This document shows, in pieces, positions 1 to 7,980 of a stretch of DNA of 64,000 nucleotides; the first letter of the stretch is position 1, and each line of letters opens with the position of its first letter. The position numbers and the translations under genes were made by a program. Source of the stretch: Candidatus Hydrogenedentota bacterium (GTDB lineage: Bacteria > Hydrogenedentota > Hydrogenedentia > Hydrogenedentales > JAEUWI01). The stretch covers positions 145,575 through 209,574 of the forward strand of contig JACPGE010000069.1 in NCBI GenBank assembly GCA_016182605.1. The letters are read 5' to 3'. The notes below the pieces were generated by a model. It was not told the DNA's origin. It searched no databases and was given only the letters and a program-made list of their open reading frames with translations.

Positions 1-399
1 AAGCTCCTCCGCGCGGGCGCGCCACTGCCCCTGGCACTCGGCCTTGTGCAATCCGCTGGGCTGAACCCGCTCCATCGCGCGGTCATCCGGCGCGTGGAAC
101 GCGCCGTGAAAAACGGAAACTCCCTCGGTGAGGCGATGTCCGGCCTGCCCTGGCCCGAGCGTATGCCCAATCGCGTGCTCCAGGCCGTGTCCCTGGGGGA
201 AAGCGCAGGCATGCTCCCTGAAGCGCTAGAAAACACGGCACAAATCTATCGCGCCGAAGCAGATGGCCAGGCGCAATGGATAACCGGCAGCATGCTTCCC
301 GTGGGAGTCATGCTGCTCGGATGCGTGAACGCCGTGGTTGTGATCTACTTTTTCTCGCTGATCTTCAGCATTGTGGAGGTCGCAAATCGATGGACATGA
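1..399 (+). CDS. GspF/PilC-type inner-membrane protein, C-terminal part (cut by window edge)
   Basis: The reading frame is open from base 1, so the gene begins outside the window. The visible 132 residues match the second half of the T2SS_F domain: a helical cytoplasmic segment with the typical 'GNSLGEAM' and 'GESAGMLPEAL' stretches, followed by a C-terminal membrane helix (about residues 100-125, 'MLPVGVMLLGCVNAVVVIYFF'-like, rich in V/I/L/F). GspF/PilC proteins form the platform that couples the assembly ATPase to (pseudo)pilin extrusion in type II secretion or type IV pili. Its stop overlaps the start of a pilin-like gene by 10 nt and four more pilin-type genes follow, which supports the assignment. 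Whether the machine is a secretion system or a pilus cannot be decided here because the ATPase and secretin are not in the window. Confidence 0.85.
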   Translation, partial: KLLRAGAPLPLALGLVQSAGLNPLHRAVIRRVERAVKNGNSLGEAMSGLPWPERMPNRVLQAVSLGESAGMLPEALENTAQIYRAEADGQAQWITGSMLPVGVMLLGCVNAVVVIYFFSLIFSIVEVANRWT

Positions 400-839
400 A
401 CGCAAACAACAGCCTTCGCGCCCGCCGCCGCGAAAGCGGTTTCTCCACGATGGAATTGATCACAGCACTCTTCGTCTTCTCTGTCGGCATCATGGGCATA
501 CTGCAAACCTACTTCTACACCCTGGAACAGGGGAGAGGGGTGCGGGAGATCGCCCTCGCGGATCAATTGATCCAGAATGAATGGCAGTACCTGAAGGCAC
601 AACCCTTCGACGCGGTGGCCGCTTTCAATGAATTGCCGTTTCAACACTTGCCTGCCCTCCCGGAACGCCTCCACATGGCGCAGTCACAGCTTGCTGTCGT
701 GCGCAACGAAACGGCCCCCGGATTGCTCGACGTGGAAGTACAGGTGAAATGGATCTACCGGCAAGGGCGCGTGGCCGAACGCACCCAGCACTTCCTCCTC
801 GCGGACAAAACGGCCCAAGGCAACCAAAATGCAAAGTAA
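390..839 (+). CDS. Minor pseudopilin, PilV-like (prepilin N-terminal methylation motif)
   Basis: This 149-residue protein starts at the ATG at 390, seven to ten bases behind a GGAGGT box that lies inside the preceding gspF-like gene. It has a short basic leader followed by a class III prepilin cleavage motif, G|FSTMEL, with Glu at position +5 and a hydrophobic helix of about 20 residues behind it. After cleavage and N-methylation by a prepilin peptidase such proteins are built into a (pseudo)pilus. 'MGILQTYFYTLEQ' after the helix and the gene order resemble PilV/GspI-type minor pilins. It overlaps the gene before (10 nt) and after (11 nt), so the cluster is translationally coupled. A longer frame exists upstream but its extra N-terminus is out of character and lies antisense to no signal, so it was not used. 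Confidence 0.75.
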   Translation: MDMNANNSLRARRRESGFSTMELITALFVFSVGIMGILQTYFYTLEQGRGVREIALADQLIQNEWQYLKAQPFDAVAAFNELPFQHLPALPERLHMAQSQLAVVRNETAPGLLDVEVQVKWIYRQGRVAERTQHFLLADKTAQGNQNAK

Positions 840-1392
840 CCGGCAATACCACCGCGGCATGACGCTTATCGAAGTGCTGGCGTACGTAGCCATATTTTCC
901 CTCGCTACCGTGTTGGGCTCAAAGCTCTTGCTCAGCAGTAGCCGTCTCTATCAAGTGCAAACCGGATTCATCGATCAAAGCCGCAACACCACGCAACTCA
1001 ATGAATGGGTGCGCGATGCGATAATGTACGCCGGTGAAGTCGTGGCCGCGGAGAGCAACGATCAGCAACTCGTATTGCGTGGCCTGGGCAGTGACGGCCT
1101 GGTGCGCCACACCATCCTGAAATTGGAGGGCGTCCCCCGCCACCTTAGCCTGGTCACTTCGGCGGAGCAGGGCGCGCTATTCATTGTGGAAAGTGTGCGT
1201 GCCTCCAGGTTGCCGCTGGACTCCGGTGAATTTGCCGTGGAGTGGGGGGGGAGCGGCCGCACCCTCGTCCGGTTCAATTACACCGTGCATACCGGCGCCC
1301 CAGCGGGCTCGGATGTGCCACGCCACGAAGTAGTGGCGGCTCTTCAGGGCGCCAACCCTGTCTCGTTTCTGGAAGAATACACCCATGAATAA
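829..1392 (+). CDS. Minor pseudopilin, PilW/GspJ-like
   Basis: The 187-residue product carries a prepilin motif right at its N-terminus: basic leader, then G|MTLIEV with the conserved Glu at +5 and a hydrophobic alpha-helix ('YVAIFSLATVLGSKLLLSS'). The remainder is a soluble beta-rich domain without cysteines that I could place in a specific family. By size and by its position as third gene of a GspF-PilV-PilW-PilX order it is best read as a PilW/GspJ-type minor pilin that sits near the pilus tip. It begins 11 nt before the end of the upstream gene and ends 8 nt after the next start, so the operon is fully overlapping. Confidence 0.7.
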   Translation: MQSNRQYHRGMTLIEVLAYVAIFSLATVLGSKLLLSSSRLYQVQTGFIDQSRNTTQLNEWVRDAIMYAGEVVAAESNDQQLVLRGLGSDGLVRHTILKLEGVPRHLSLVTSAEQGALFIVESVRASRLPLDSGEFAVEWGGSGRTLVRFNYTVHTGAPAGSDVPRHEVVAALQGANPVSFLEEYTHE

Positions 1393-1816
1393 TCGACAAC
1401 AATACCAGCGCCATGGGCAGCGCGGGATCGCACTCATGTCCGCCGTCATTCTGCTCGCGGTGATGGGCATCACGGCCGGCGCCGCCCTGCGCTACTTCCA
1501 TCTCCACCTGAAAGAGCAACGCGCGGGCCATCAAGTCATCCTCGCGCAAGGAGTGGCAGAGTCGGGTCTGGAGAAGGCCGTGGCCATGTTGCGCGTGAAT
1601 CCTGCGTACACCGGCGAAGAGAACACGCCTTTGGGCGAAGGCCGCTTCACCGTCTCTGTGGCGCCAGGCAAGGCCGAGGGAAACTTCCGCTTGCGCGCAA
1701 CAGCCACGTGGGGCGATGCGTCCGCCCACCCGCGCCCGGCAAGTTTGAATGCCTGGTTGCGGCTCGACGCCGCCGGAAAGGTGTTGGATTACGGGTTGGT
1801 GGAGGAACGGCGATGA
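1385..1816 (+). CDS. PilX/GspK-like pilus assembly protein
   Basis: This 143-residue protein opens with a basic leader and '[17 protein letters not shown]', the form seen in PilX/GspK N-termini where the cleavage site is followed by a helix that lacks the usual Glu at +5. '[36 protein letters not shown]'-type sequence (an alanine-rich amphipathic helix with the AxxGxE pattern after the membrane segment) is typical of PilX_N proteins. GspK/PilX caps the minor-pilin tip complex. The gene overlaps its neighbours at both ends (ATGA-type overlap with the next gene at 1813-1816). Confidence 0.65.
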   Translation: MNNRQQYQRHGQRGIALMSAVILLAVMGITAGAALRYFHLHLKEQRAGHQVILAQGVAESGLEKAVAMLRVNPAYTGEENTPLGEGRFTVSVAPGKAEGNFRLRATATWGDASAHPRPASLNAWLRLDAAGKVLDYGLVEERR

Positions 1817-2655
1817 TCGGGATCGCAACGCGGCAAAGTCGTGCGCGGTCGCATCGGCAAGATGCGCAAGAACGCGGCCTCACACTCGTGGAACTGCTCG
1901 TGGTGATTGCCGTGATTGGCATTCTCGCGGCCATCCTGTTGCCCGCGCTCGCGCGCGCAAGGGAGGCAGCCCGCCGCGCGAGCTGTCTGAACAATCTGGT
2001 CCAGATCGGCATGGCCCTGCAAATGTACGCCGATGAAAATGAATTGTTCTTCCCGCACAGCGGCGGCAACGGCGACGCAGACTGCCTGCTTCCACTATAT
2101 GCCGGCTATGTGGGGGAACTTAAGACCTTTGAATGCCCCTCCGATACCAACATCTCCCGCAATGCCGAGGATGCGCTGCCTGTTGCTGTGCAAATCGACG
2201 AGCCGGGAAGCCTGCGGGTATCCTATGATTACTTCGGCGTCTACACCGTCGCGCCCTTGCAGCGGCCGCCGGCAACGCGTGGTATTCCGCGCATTCCGCT
2301 CCTGTGGGATCTCGCGCCCATGAAGCGTCCGCCAAGTACCCGCTACCTCCTTACGGATTCCTACAATCACGTGCCGGGCGGCTCCAACGTGTATTACATG
2401 GACGGAAGCGCGGATTTCGTCCTGGCAAACGAACTGATGGACGACGGCGTGCCCGTGAAGATAACCGGCGTTGCCTATGCCCCGCCCAACAGTTTCCCCC
2501 GCCTTACGCCAGAAGAAATCCAAGAGCAGCAACGTCGTGCACGGCGAGATACGCTCACGCCAGGCGCCGCCCCTCTTGCGAAAAAGAAAGTTCCCAACGC
2601 GGTATTGCCCGTAAAGGGGTTGTCGAGCATAGGCCAGGGCGGGAGAAAAAACTAA
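1813..2655 (+). CDS. DUF1559-like prepilin-type protein with H-X10-DG motif
   Basis: The ATG at 1813 overlaps the previous stop (ATGA) and has GGAGG about 7 nt upstream. The 280-residue protein has a textbook prepilin motif, [20 protein letters not shown], followed by '[21 protein letters not shown]', the sequence that continues the helix in the large DUF1559 / 'H-X9-DG' pseudopilin families of Planctomycetes and related phyla. The C-terminal part has '[19 protein letters not shown]', which is the H-x(n)-DG box with one extra residue (ten between His and Asp). The last 60 residues are basic and Gln/Arg-rich. It closes the pseudopilin operon and overlaps the stop of the convergent CBM9-like gene by 4 nt. 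Likely a surface pilin-like protein; its substrate is unknown. Confidence 0.75.
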   Translation: MIGIATRQSRARSHRQDAQERGLTLVELLVVIAVIGILAAILLPALARAREAARRASCLNNLVQIGMALQMYADENELFFPHSGGNGDADCLLPLYAGYVGELKTFECPSDTNISRNAEDALPVAVQIDEPGSLRVSYDYFGVYTVAPLQRPPATRGIPRIPLLWDLAPMKRPPSTRYLLTDSYNHVPGGSNVYYMDGSADFVLANELMDDGVPVKITGVAYAPPNSFPRLTPEEIQEQQRRARRDTLTPGAAPLAKKKVPNAVLPVKGLSSIGQGGRKN

Positions 2656-3365
2656 AACTCCACGCGGCCAAAGCGCTCAAACTCATGGAAGTGTTGCTCG
2701 ACCGGCGCCCAGCTCCACGCCGCAAGCTTTTTTTCATCCCGATCGATGCGGTACACGTTGACGCGCCACGCGGTGCCCGGTTTCGGCGGCACATTGCCCA
2801 AGGGCGCAAGCAGGGCATAGGGGATGAAGACTTCCGCCCGCCACCCTTCAATCTTCGCGCCCGGCTCCTTCGGCCCGCCCATAACCTGCGTGGCCTTGCG
2901 CACCTTGCGCTCCCCCTCATAGTCCCAGGGCCGCCATCCCAAAAACTTCCCCTTCAAATTGGGAACCAGAATCGGCAGCTCCGTCCCCAATGGCGAAATC
3001 TCATACTCGAAATAGACCGGATACGCCTCGTCGGTCCAGAGAAATATCTCAAATACATCCTCTTCCCACAAATGCGAAAAGTCTTCGCGCAGGGTCGCCG
3101 TGAGCATCGTATCGGTGCCTTCAAAAAGCACATACAACCCCGTCTCCGAGTGCAGCACCTTGAAACGTGCGCTGTAGCTCGATCCCTCGCTCAACCCCAT
3201 GGGCGCAAGCGGTGTCCACACTGCAGATTCCCAGGCTGAATGGCTGCCATCCCCGGTGACGGGGAAATCCGCGGTCTTCTCCACGCGAATCGAAGGGGGA
3301 GCCGGCTCAACGCCATGGGCAGATACGGCAAAGAAAATTGAAAATATACAAACAAGGTATTTCAT
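2652..3365 (-). CDS. Secreted carbohydrate-binding family 9-like protein
   Basis: A signal peptide of about 18 residues ([18 protein letters not shown]) precedes a single beta-sandwich domain of about 215 residues. The pattern '[20 protein letters not shown]' near residue 85, '[29 protein letters not shown]' (split here by position about 105-130) and '[13 protein letters not shown]' near 180 matches the CBM9-like domain found alone or fused to glycoside hydrolases, where it binds sugar chain ends. No catalytic domain is attached. The gene is monocistronic, convergent with the pseudopilin operon, and has its own short 5' region facing a terminator at 3463-3500. Confidence 0.7.
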   Translation of the reverse strand: MKYLVCIFSIFFAVSAHGVEPAPPSIRVEKTADFPVTGDGSHSAWESAVWTPLAPMGLSEGSSYSARFKVLHSETGLYVLFEGTDTMLTATLREDFSHLWEEDVFEIFLWTDEAYPVYFEYEISPLGTELPILVPNLKGKFLGWRPWDYEGERKVRKATQVMGGPKEPGAKIEGWRAEVFIPYALLAPLGNVPPKPGTAWRVNVYRIDRDEKKLAAWSWAPVEQHFHEFERFGRVEF

Positions 3366-3462
3366 CGGGCATCCCTCCGTTTTTTATAGCGCGCCAACAA
3401 CCGGCGCGTCGAAAGCATATCGGGCCCGCCCGCGCCACGCAAGGACCGCGCCCTGCTGCACA

Positions 3463-3500
3463 CAAAAAAAGAACCGGGAGCGGCCGAAGCAGCTCCCGGT
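3463..3500 (-). terminator. Rho-independent terminator of the exosortase operon
   Basis: Perfect 9-bp stem ACCGGGAGC / GCTCCCGGT (3473-3481 with 3492-3500). Read on the minus strand the hairpin is followed by TTCTTTTTTT (3463-3472), a classic intrinsic terminator 28 nt after the stop of the TPR lipoprotein gene. Confidence 0.88.
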
Positions 3501-3527
3501 GAATATCATAAAAGGTTGACGGGAAGA

Positions 3528-6431
3528 CTAGTTCGGGGCAGCCTCCGCCATTATCGCTTCCGCCTCTGCCTGGCGCGGGAAATCCAGACCGAAGATCCTG
3601 CTGTACTCCAGTGCAAGCGCGGCGTGCCGTTTGCCTTCCTCCGCTTCGCCCTGAGTTACGAGAAGTTTGCCGTAATCCAGCAAGAGCGTCGGATCGCCAG
3701 GGCGAATCTCCAGCGCGGCCCGAAGGTTCGAGTTACTGTTCTCCAGATCGCCCGTGCGCAACTGGGCAACCCCAAGGGTGTGCAATACGCCGGGATTCAT
3801 CCCCATCTTCTCTTTGGCCTGCTGGGCCAAGCCCAGGGCCTCGGCGTCGTTCGCGCCGCTCATCAGCAGGCAATACGCAAGATTGTTCTGCGTGACCGGA
3901 TCGCCGGGAGCAAGCTCGTTCAGTTTGCGGTACGCTTCCGTTGCCGCCTCCAGCCCCTCGGTCTTCTCCAGCAGACGCGCCCACTGGAACCAGGCACGGG
4001 GTTCGTTCGGATTGAGTTCCAGCGCCTTCGATATGGCTTCCCGCTCGCCCGCGCCGTCCTTGTGCTGACGCAACACGTTGGCGTACAGAAGCCAGACCGT
4101 GGCGTCCCCTTCCATCCGGGACACCAGCGCCCGCGCCTGCTCCGGGGCATCCTGGCGCGAGGGCGAAAGCGCGAGACTGGAGAATATCATCTGAAGCAGC
4201 AGCGGGTTGCTGCCAAGCTGCGCATCAACACGCATCAGCGCTGTGATCGCGCCATCGTGAAGCTGGGTAGCCTGGCACCCGGCGCCCACTAGAAAATCCA
4301 CAAGCGCACCGCTTGAGTTGCCGAGTGCGGTGGCAAGCGCTGTCTCCGGGCCTTCCAGCGGCACGGCCTGGCCCATCGCGGCAAGCAGCATCAGCCCCAT
4401 TCTTCCGCCTGCCGGCTCACTTTCGCCTTCCATCTGGAGGGAGGCGCGTGCGCCCTCAAGATTGCCCCCATGGGCCTGCGCCGCAGCCAGCATGAAGCGG
4501 TGCGCGGGGGCGACCATCTCCCGCGGCACGGCGCCACCCAGCGCCAAGGTCTCCTCCCAACGGCCGGCGAGCGCCGTTGCAAGCAACAGATAGGCATTGG
4601 CCGCGCCCTTCAAAGGCGAATCCTCAGCGACTCCGGAAAGCATCTGCGCAGCGTCCGCCGCCTTCTCCTGGTGAAGCAGCACGCCGCCCATGGCGATCTT
4701 GAGGGAGTCATCGCCGGAAACCGATTCCAGTCCCCGCTTCAGCACCTGCTCCGCAAGTGCAACATTGTGATCATCCAGATATGACTGAGATAAATTCCGT
4801 ATGGCATCCGCAGAGTCCGGGAACAGGGTGTAGCTCGTCTCCGCGGCAAGTCGCGCCTCTTGCAGCAAGCCGCCTTCCCGCAGCGTTATGTACAGCAGCG
4901 TATGCGCCTCTGTGTTGCTGGGATACAGCGAGATCTGTTTCTGAACCGCGCGCGCCCCAAATTCCGGCGTCTGCGCACGGCGGAACGCCTGCGAGATGTT
5001 GTAAAGGCTGACCGCCTCTTCAGGGTACTCCTGCAGACACTGCGTAAGCACCTGGATGCCTCGCGCCCGCGCACGGGCCTTTGTCAGGCCATAGCCCAAC
5101 ATGTTGTAGCGTATCACCTTCATGCGATCTTCCGCGGGCTGCCACTTCTGAAACTGCTCAACCATGCCCTGAAGATTGTTGTCCCGCACAAATGGAAAGA
5201 AGGCCTGAAGGTCCGGGTTGACTTCGACCAACAACGAATCCGCAAGATCGCCGCGCCCCGCAAAGACCGCTGCCGAAAACAGCACCTCTTTAACGCCCTC
5301 CTCGCCGCCGGCAAGTATCGCGGCGTACTTCTCCACCAGCGTCCCTATCGCCCCTTGGCGCCACAAATCCTTCCAGTCATTCTTGTCAAGTGTCGTAGCC
5401 GCCGGGCGAGACGCCGCCTGCGCCGTGTCTGTTGGAGCCGCACCGGCCGTGGTGCTCTCCAGAGCGCCGCTGGCGGGAAGCGTGCCGTGGTGCATGGCCA
5501 CACTGAGCTTGTGTGCCACCGCGGCCTGCCGCGGGAGCAAGCGCGCCGCGGTCTGAAAGAACTGTGTGGCGGCCGTAAATTGCCCCTCTGCGAGCGCGGC
5601 ACATCCCTGCACATAGTTGCCCCAGCCGGGGTCGCCCTTCAAATGGGAGACCGTGGTCAGCAGACCATTCACCTCGTCCTTGCGATCGGTCTGTATCAGC
5701 CCGCGGGCAAGCGAAAGCAAGACTTCCTTGTTCTCCGGCTCCGCCTTGAGCTGCCCCTCCAGTTCCGCAATATAGGCATCAAGCTTGTCTTGCATCGTAT
5801 ACAGATCGATGAGAATCATGCGTGCGGCAAGCGAAGCAGGATCAAGCGTCTCCAGCACCGATTGAAGCTCCGCCTCCGCCTGCTCCGGATGACCCTGGAT
5901 AAGCAGCGCCATCGCCAGATTCACCCGCACATCGCTCGAATTTGGAAAGCGGGTCTTCATCGTGTTGAGATGGCCCACCACTTCGCCGATGCGGCCCTCG
6001 TTTATCATCAGGAAGGCCCGCAAGATGCCCGCATACTCCGCGTTCACGCTGTCGAAGCGCTCCAGGATGGCATAGGCCTCCGCCAGCTTCGCCTGCACCA
6101 GCAGAATCTGAAGCGATTCGATATAGCCGTCCTCCAGCTTGCCATTGAGCGTCAACGCACGCCCATAGTGCTCCAGTGCGGGATCGTATTCCTGGTTCAG
6201 CCGCGCACACCGCCCCATACCCAGCTCCGCCTCGGCATTGTCCGCGTTGGCCGCAAGAGACTTCTCGTAGGAGGCCCGCGCCTCGGCCACTTTGCCAAGG
6301 CCAAGATAGGTGTCCCCCTCCTTCCGGTATTGATCGCTTCGTGTTTGACTGCATCCCACCAGAAGGGAAATGCTCAGCAGGACCGCCAACCCGGCCGCAA
6401 GGGAACGCGGCGCCAGTACTCGTATACGCAT
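3528..6431 (-). CDS. Large TPR-repeat lipoprotein of the exosortase operon (PrsT-like)
   Basis: The chosen start (ATG at 6431) gives a 967-residue protein with a lipoprotein signal: basic MRIRVLAPR, hydrophobic core, and lipobox LLVG|C at about residue 26. The longer frame upstream is shadow sequence. The mature part is almost entirely tetratricopeptide repeats, visible as recurrent 'AxxxYxxALxxxPxxxxA' units from the N-terminus ('GKVAEARASYEKSLAANAD') to the C-terminus ('GDLENSNSNLRAALEIRPGD'). A giant TPR lipoprotein is a standard partner in PEP-CTERM/exosortase EPS loci (PrsT family, about 900 residues), and this gene is last in an operon with exosortase and EpsI-like genes (17 nt gap), ended by a strong terminator. 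Role by analogy: periplasmic outer-membrane-anchored scaffold for EPS or PEP-CTERM handling. Equivalence to PrsT is inferred from context and architecture. Confidence 0.75.
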   Translation of the reverse strand: MRIRVLAPRSLAAGLAVLLSISLLVGCSQTRSDQYRKEGDTYLGLGKVAEARASYEKSLAANADNAEAELGMGRCARLNQEYDPALEHYGRALTLNGKLEDGYIESLQILLVQAKLAEAYAILERFDSVNAEYAGILRAFLMINEGRIGEVVGHLNTMKTRFPNSSDVRVNLAMALLIQGHPEQAEAELQSVLETLDPASLAARMILIDLYTMQDKLDAYIAELEGQLKAEPENKEVLLSLARGLIQTDRKDEVNGLLTTVSHLKGDPGWGNYVQGCAALAEGQFTAATQFFQTAARLLPRQAAVAHKLSVAMHHGTLPASGALESTTAGAAPTDTAQAASRPAATTLDKNDWKDLWRQGAIGTLVEKYAAILAGGEEGVKEVLFSAAVFAGRGDLADSLLVEVNPDLQAFFPFVRDNNLQGMVEQFQKWQPAEDRMKVIRYNMLGYGLTKARARARGIQVLTQCLQEYPEEAVSLYNISQAFRRAQTPEFGARAVQKQISLYPSNTEAHTLLYITLREGGLLQEARLAAETSYTLFPDSADAIRNLSQSYLDDHNVALAEQVLKRGLESVSGDDSLKIAMGGVLLHQEKAADAAQMLSGVAEDSPLKGAANAYLLLATALAGRWEETLALGGAVPREMVAPAHRFMLAAAQAHGGNLEGARASLQMEGESEPAGGRMGLMLLAAMGQAVPLEGPETALATALGNSSGALVDFLVGAGCQATQLHDGAITALMRVDAQLGSNPLLLQMIFSSLALSPSRQDAPEQARALVSRMEGDATVWLLYANVLRQHKDGAGEREAISKALELNPNEPRAWFQWARLLEKTEGLEAATEAYRKLNELAPGDPVTQNNLAYCLLMSGANDAEALGLAQQAKEKMGMNPGVLHTLGVAQLRTGDLENSNSNLRAALEIRPGDPTLLLDYGKLLVTQGEAEEGKRHAALALEYSRIFGLDFPRQAEAEAIMAEAAPN

Positions 6432-6448
6432 CGACTCGGTCTCCAATC

Positions 6449-7075
6449 TTATGGAATCTGCTGGCGCACTACCGGCGCCAGGTTTCGCGCAAAATCTTCC
6501 AGGATCGCAAAAGTGGCCTCGGAACCCTGCCGGCCCACCGGCGCGCTTAGCTTGATCATCGCCGAGGTGGGGGCCCCAAACGTGAGCTGCGCCTTCGCCC
6601 AGTACCACGAGTTCAAAAAGTAATTGCCCGTATAGTGATCCCCCGTCTTGAACCAATAGAGGATGGCCTCTTCGTTGTTGCCGTGAACAAGCACCAGCCT
6701 CCGTGCGCTGAACTCGATCCCCACCGGAGCGGTGCTCTGATCGCGCACCTCCCAGCCCTGGCCCACCACACACACCTCCGGAAAGTGCAGGCTGCGCCGC
6801 GTCGTGCCCGCATAGACCAGCGTCAGCAGGATGGGCAGACTCTGGGGCGAATTGTACCGGCGCATGAGTATCGTACTCGTTTGCAGCGCCGCGCGCACGT
6901 CGTCGCCCACGTCTATATCTTCGCCCGTCTTGCGGTAACTGGCGATGTTGTCCGGCATCTCCAGCACCTCCGTCGCAGGCGCGGCTTCCGACGCCGCGTC
7001 ATGCGCGTTCTGAATCAGCGTCTGGCCAAGGGCTATCGAGCACAGCGCAATAAGGGCGCCTATGCAAATCTTCAT
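6449..7075 (-). CDS. EpsI-family exosortase-associated protein (DUF3485)
   Basis: This 208-residue protein has an N-terminal signal/anchor (MKICIGALIALCSIALGQ) and the conserved core of the EpsI family: 'SLHFPEVCVVGQGWEV' at about residues 97-112, matching the H-x-P-x-x-C-x-x-G-x-GW signature, and the later 'ILYWFKTGDHYTGNYF' stretch. In other bacteria this domain is fused to the C-terminus of exosortase or encoded next to it, and it is needed for exopolysaccharide production. Here it is a separate protein. Its ATG overlaps the exosortase stop (ATGA, 7072-7075) with a strong GGAGG 8 nt upstream inside the exosortase gene. Its biochemical function is not known in general. Confidence 0.88.
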   Translation of the reverse strand: MKICIGALIALCSIALGQTLIQNAHDAASEAAPATEVLEMPDNIASYRKTGEDIDVGDDVRAALQTSTILMRRYNSPQSLPILLTLVYAGTTRRSLHFPEVCVVGQGWEVRDQSTAPVGIEFSARRLVLVHGNNEEAILYWFKTGDHYTGNYFLNSWYWAKAQLTFGAPTSAMIKLSAPVGRQGSEATFAILEDFARNLAPVVRQQIP

Positions 7076-7980
7076 GATTCATCCTCCTTGCCCACGGGGG
7101 GAAGATACTTGCGCAACAGCGCCTCTGCCGTAAAGAGCATCGCAAACGCCACCGCAAATATGCCTATCCCCGAGATGTCGTGCAGCGTGCCCACCGCATA
7201 CTCCGAGCCGAAGTGGTAGCCAACGACACACAAAAACATGATCCGGATAATATTCGAAACGATCGCGATCGGCCCCGAAATCAGCAAAATGATAATCTTC
7301 GCGGAAAGACGCGTCTTGCTGATGTACGCCATCAGCGTTCCAAAGGCAAGAAGCGCTATCAGGGAACGCAGGCCGCCGCACACCTCGCCCACCAGCACCT
7401 TGTCATTGCCAAAATGAACAAACGATCCGTCCCGGATCATCGGATAGGTCAAAAGCTGCGCAAGTTGCACCGCCCCCTCCGTGGCCAGCAGTTTTATGTT
7501 CAGCACAATCGCCTGTGTGGCCGACGGCGGCAAGGGAATCATGAACAGCAGAAAGAAAATCGGAAACCAAAGCGTGCGCAGATAATCGCGCCCCAGAAAG
7601 GCCAGTACCAGTCCGGCAATCATTGGAACCATCGACAATTGGATGAAGATCCCAAAGCCCAGAAAATTCGAGATCAGCAGTCCAATACCCGACACGGCAA
7701 TGAGTACGAGTCCAAGCACGCTCGGCCGGCGCTCCAGTTGGGCCAGCTCCCCGCGTGAACGCCAGACAAAGAAGAACGAAATGATGGGAATCAAGAACCC
7801 GTGCGAATAGTACGAGTCGGTCATGTTCCAATTGTAAAGCATCTCGCCCGACTCACGGCCGTAAATGACGGCAAAACAAACCAAACACATGATCCACAAG
7901 GCGTGAAATGCAATGCCCGGCCGTCTCGGCGTCTCCACGCCGCCATGCGCCACGGCCCGGTCTGCGTGCGATACACTCAC
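7072..7980 (-). CDS. Exosortase (EpsH/XrtA-like)
   Basis: I start the gene at GTG 7980, which overlaps the stop of the upstream TPR gene (GTGA) and has AGGAG 8 nt before it; this gives 302 residues. The protein is a polytopic membrane protein with about eight helices and carries the three catalytic residues of the exosortase family in order: Cys201 in 'VGEVCGGLRSL', Arg246 in 'SNIIRIMF' and His267 in 'GTLHDISGIG'. 'FMIPLPPSATQA' before the Cys motif is also typical. Exosortases cleave and probably transfer proteins bearing C-terminal PEP-CTERM signals. A matching substrate lies at 19033-19899. The EpsI domain is not fused but encoded next in the operon. Subtype assignment needs a family HMM. 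Confidence 0.93.
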   Translation of the reverse strand: MSVSHADRAVAHGGVETPRRPGIAFHALWIMCLVCFAVIYGRESGEMLYNWNMTDSYYSHGFLIPIISFFFVWRSRGELAQLERRPSVLGLVLIAVSGIGLLISNFLGFGIFIQLSMVPMIAGLVLAFLGRDYLRTLWFPIFFLLFMIPLPPSATQAIVLNIKLLATEGAVQLAQLLTYPMIRDGSFVHFGNDKVLVGEVCGGLRSLIALLAFGTLMAYISKTRLSAKIIILLISGPIAIVSNIIRIMFLCVVGYHFGSEYAVGTLHDISGIGIFAVAFAMLFTAEALLRKYLPPVGKEDES

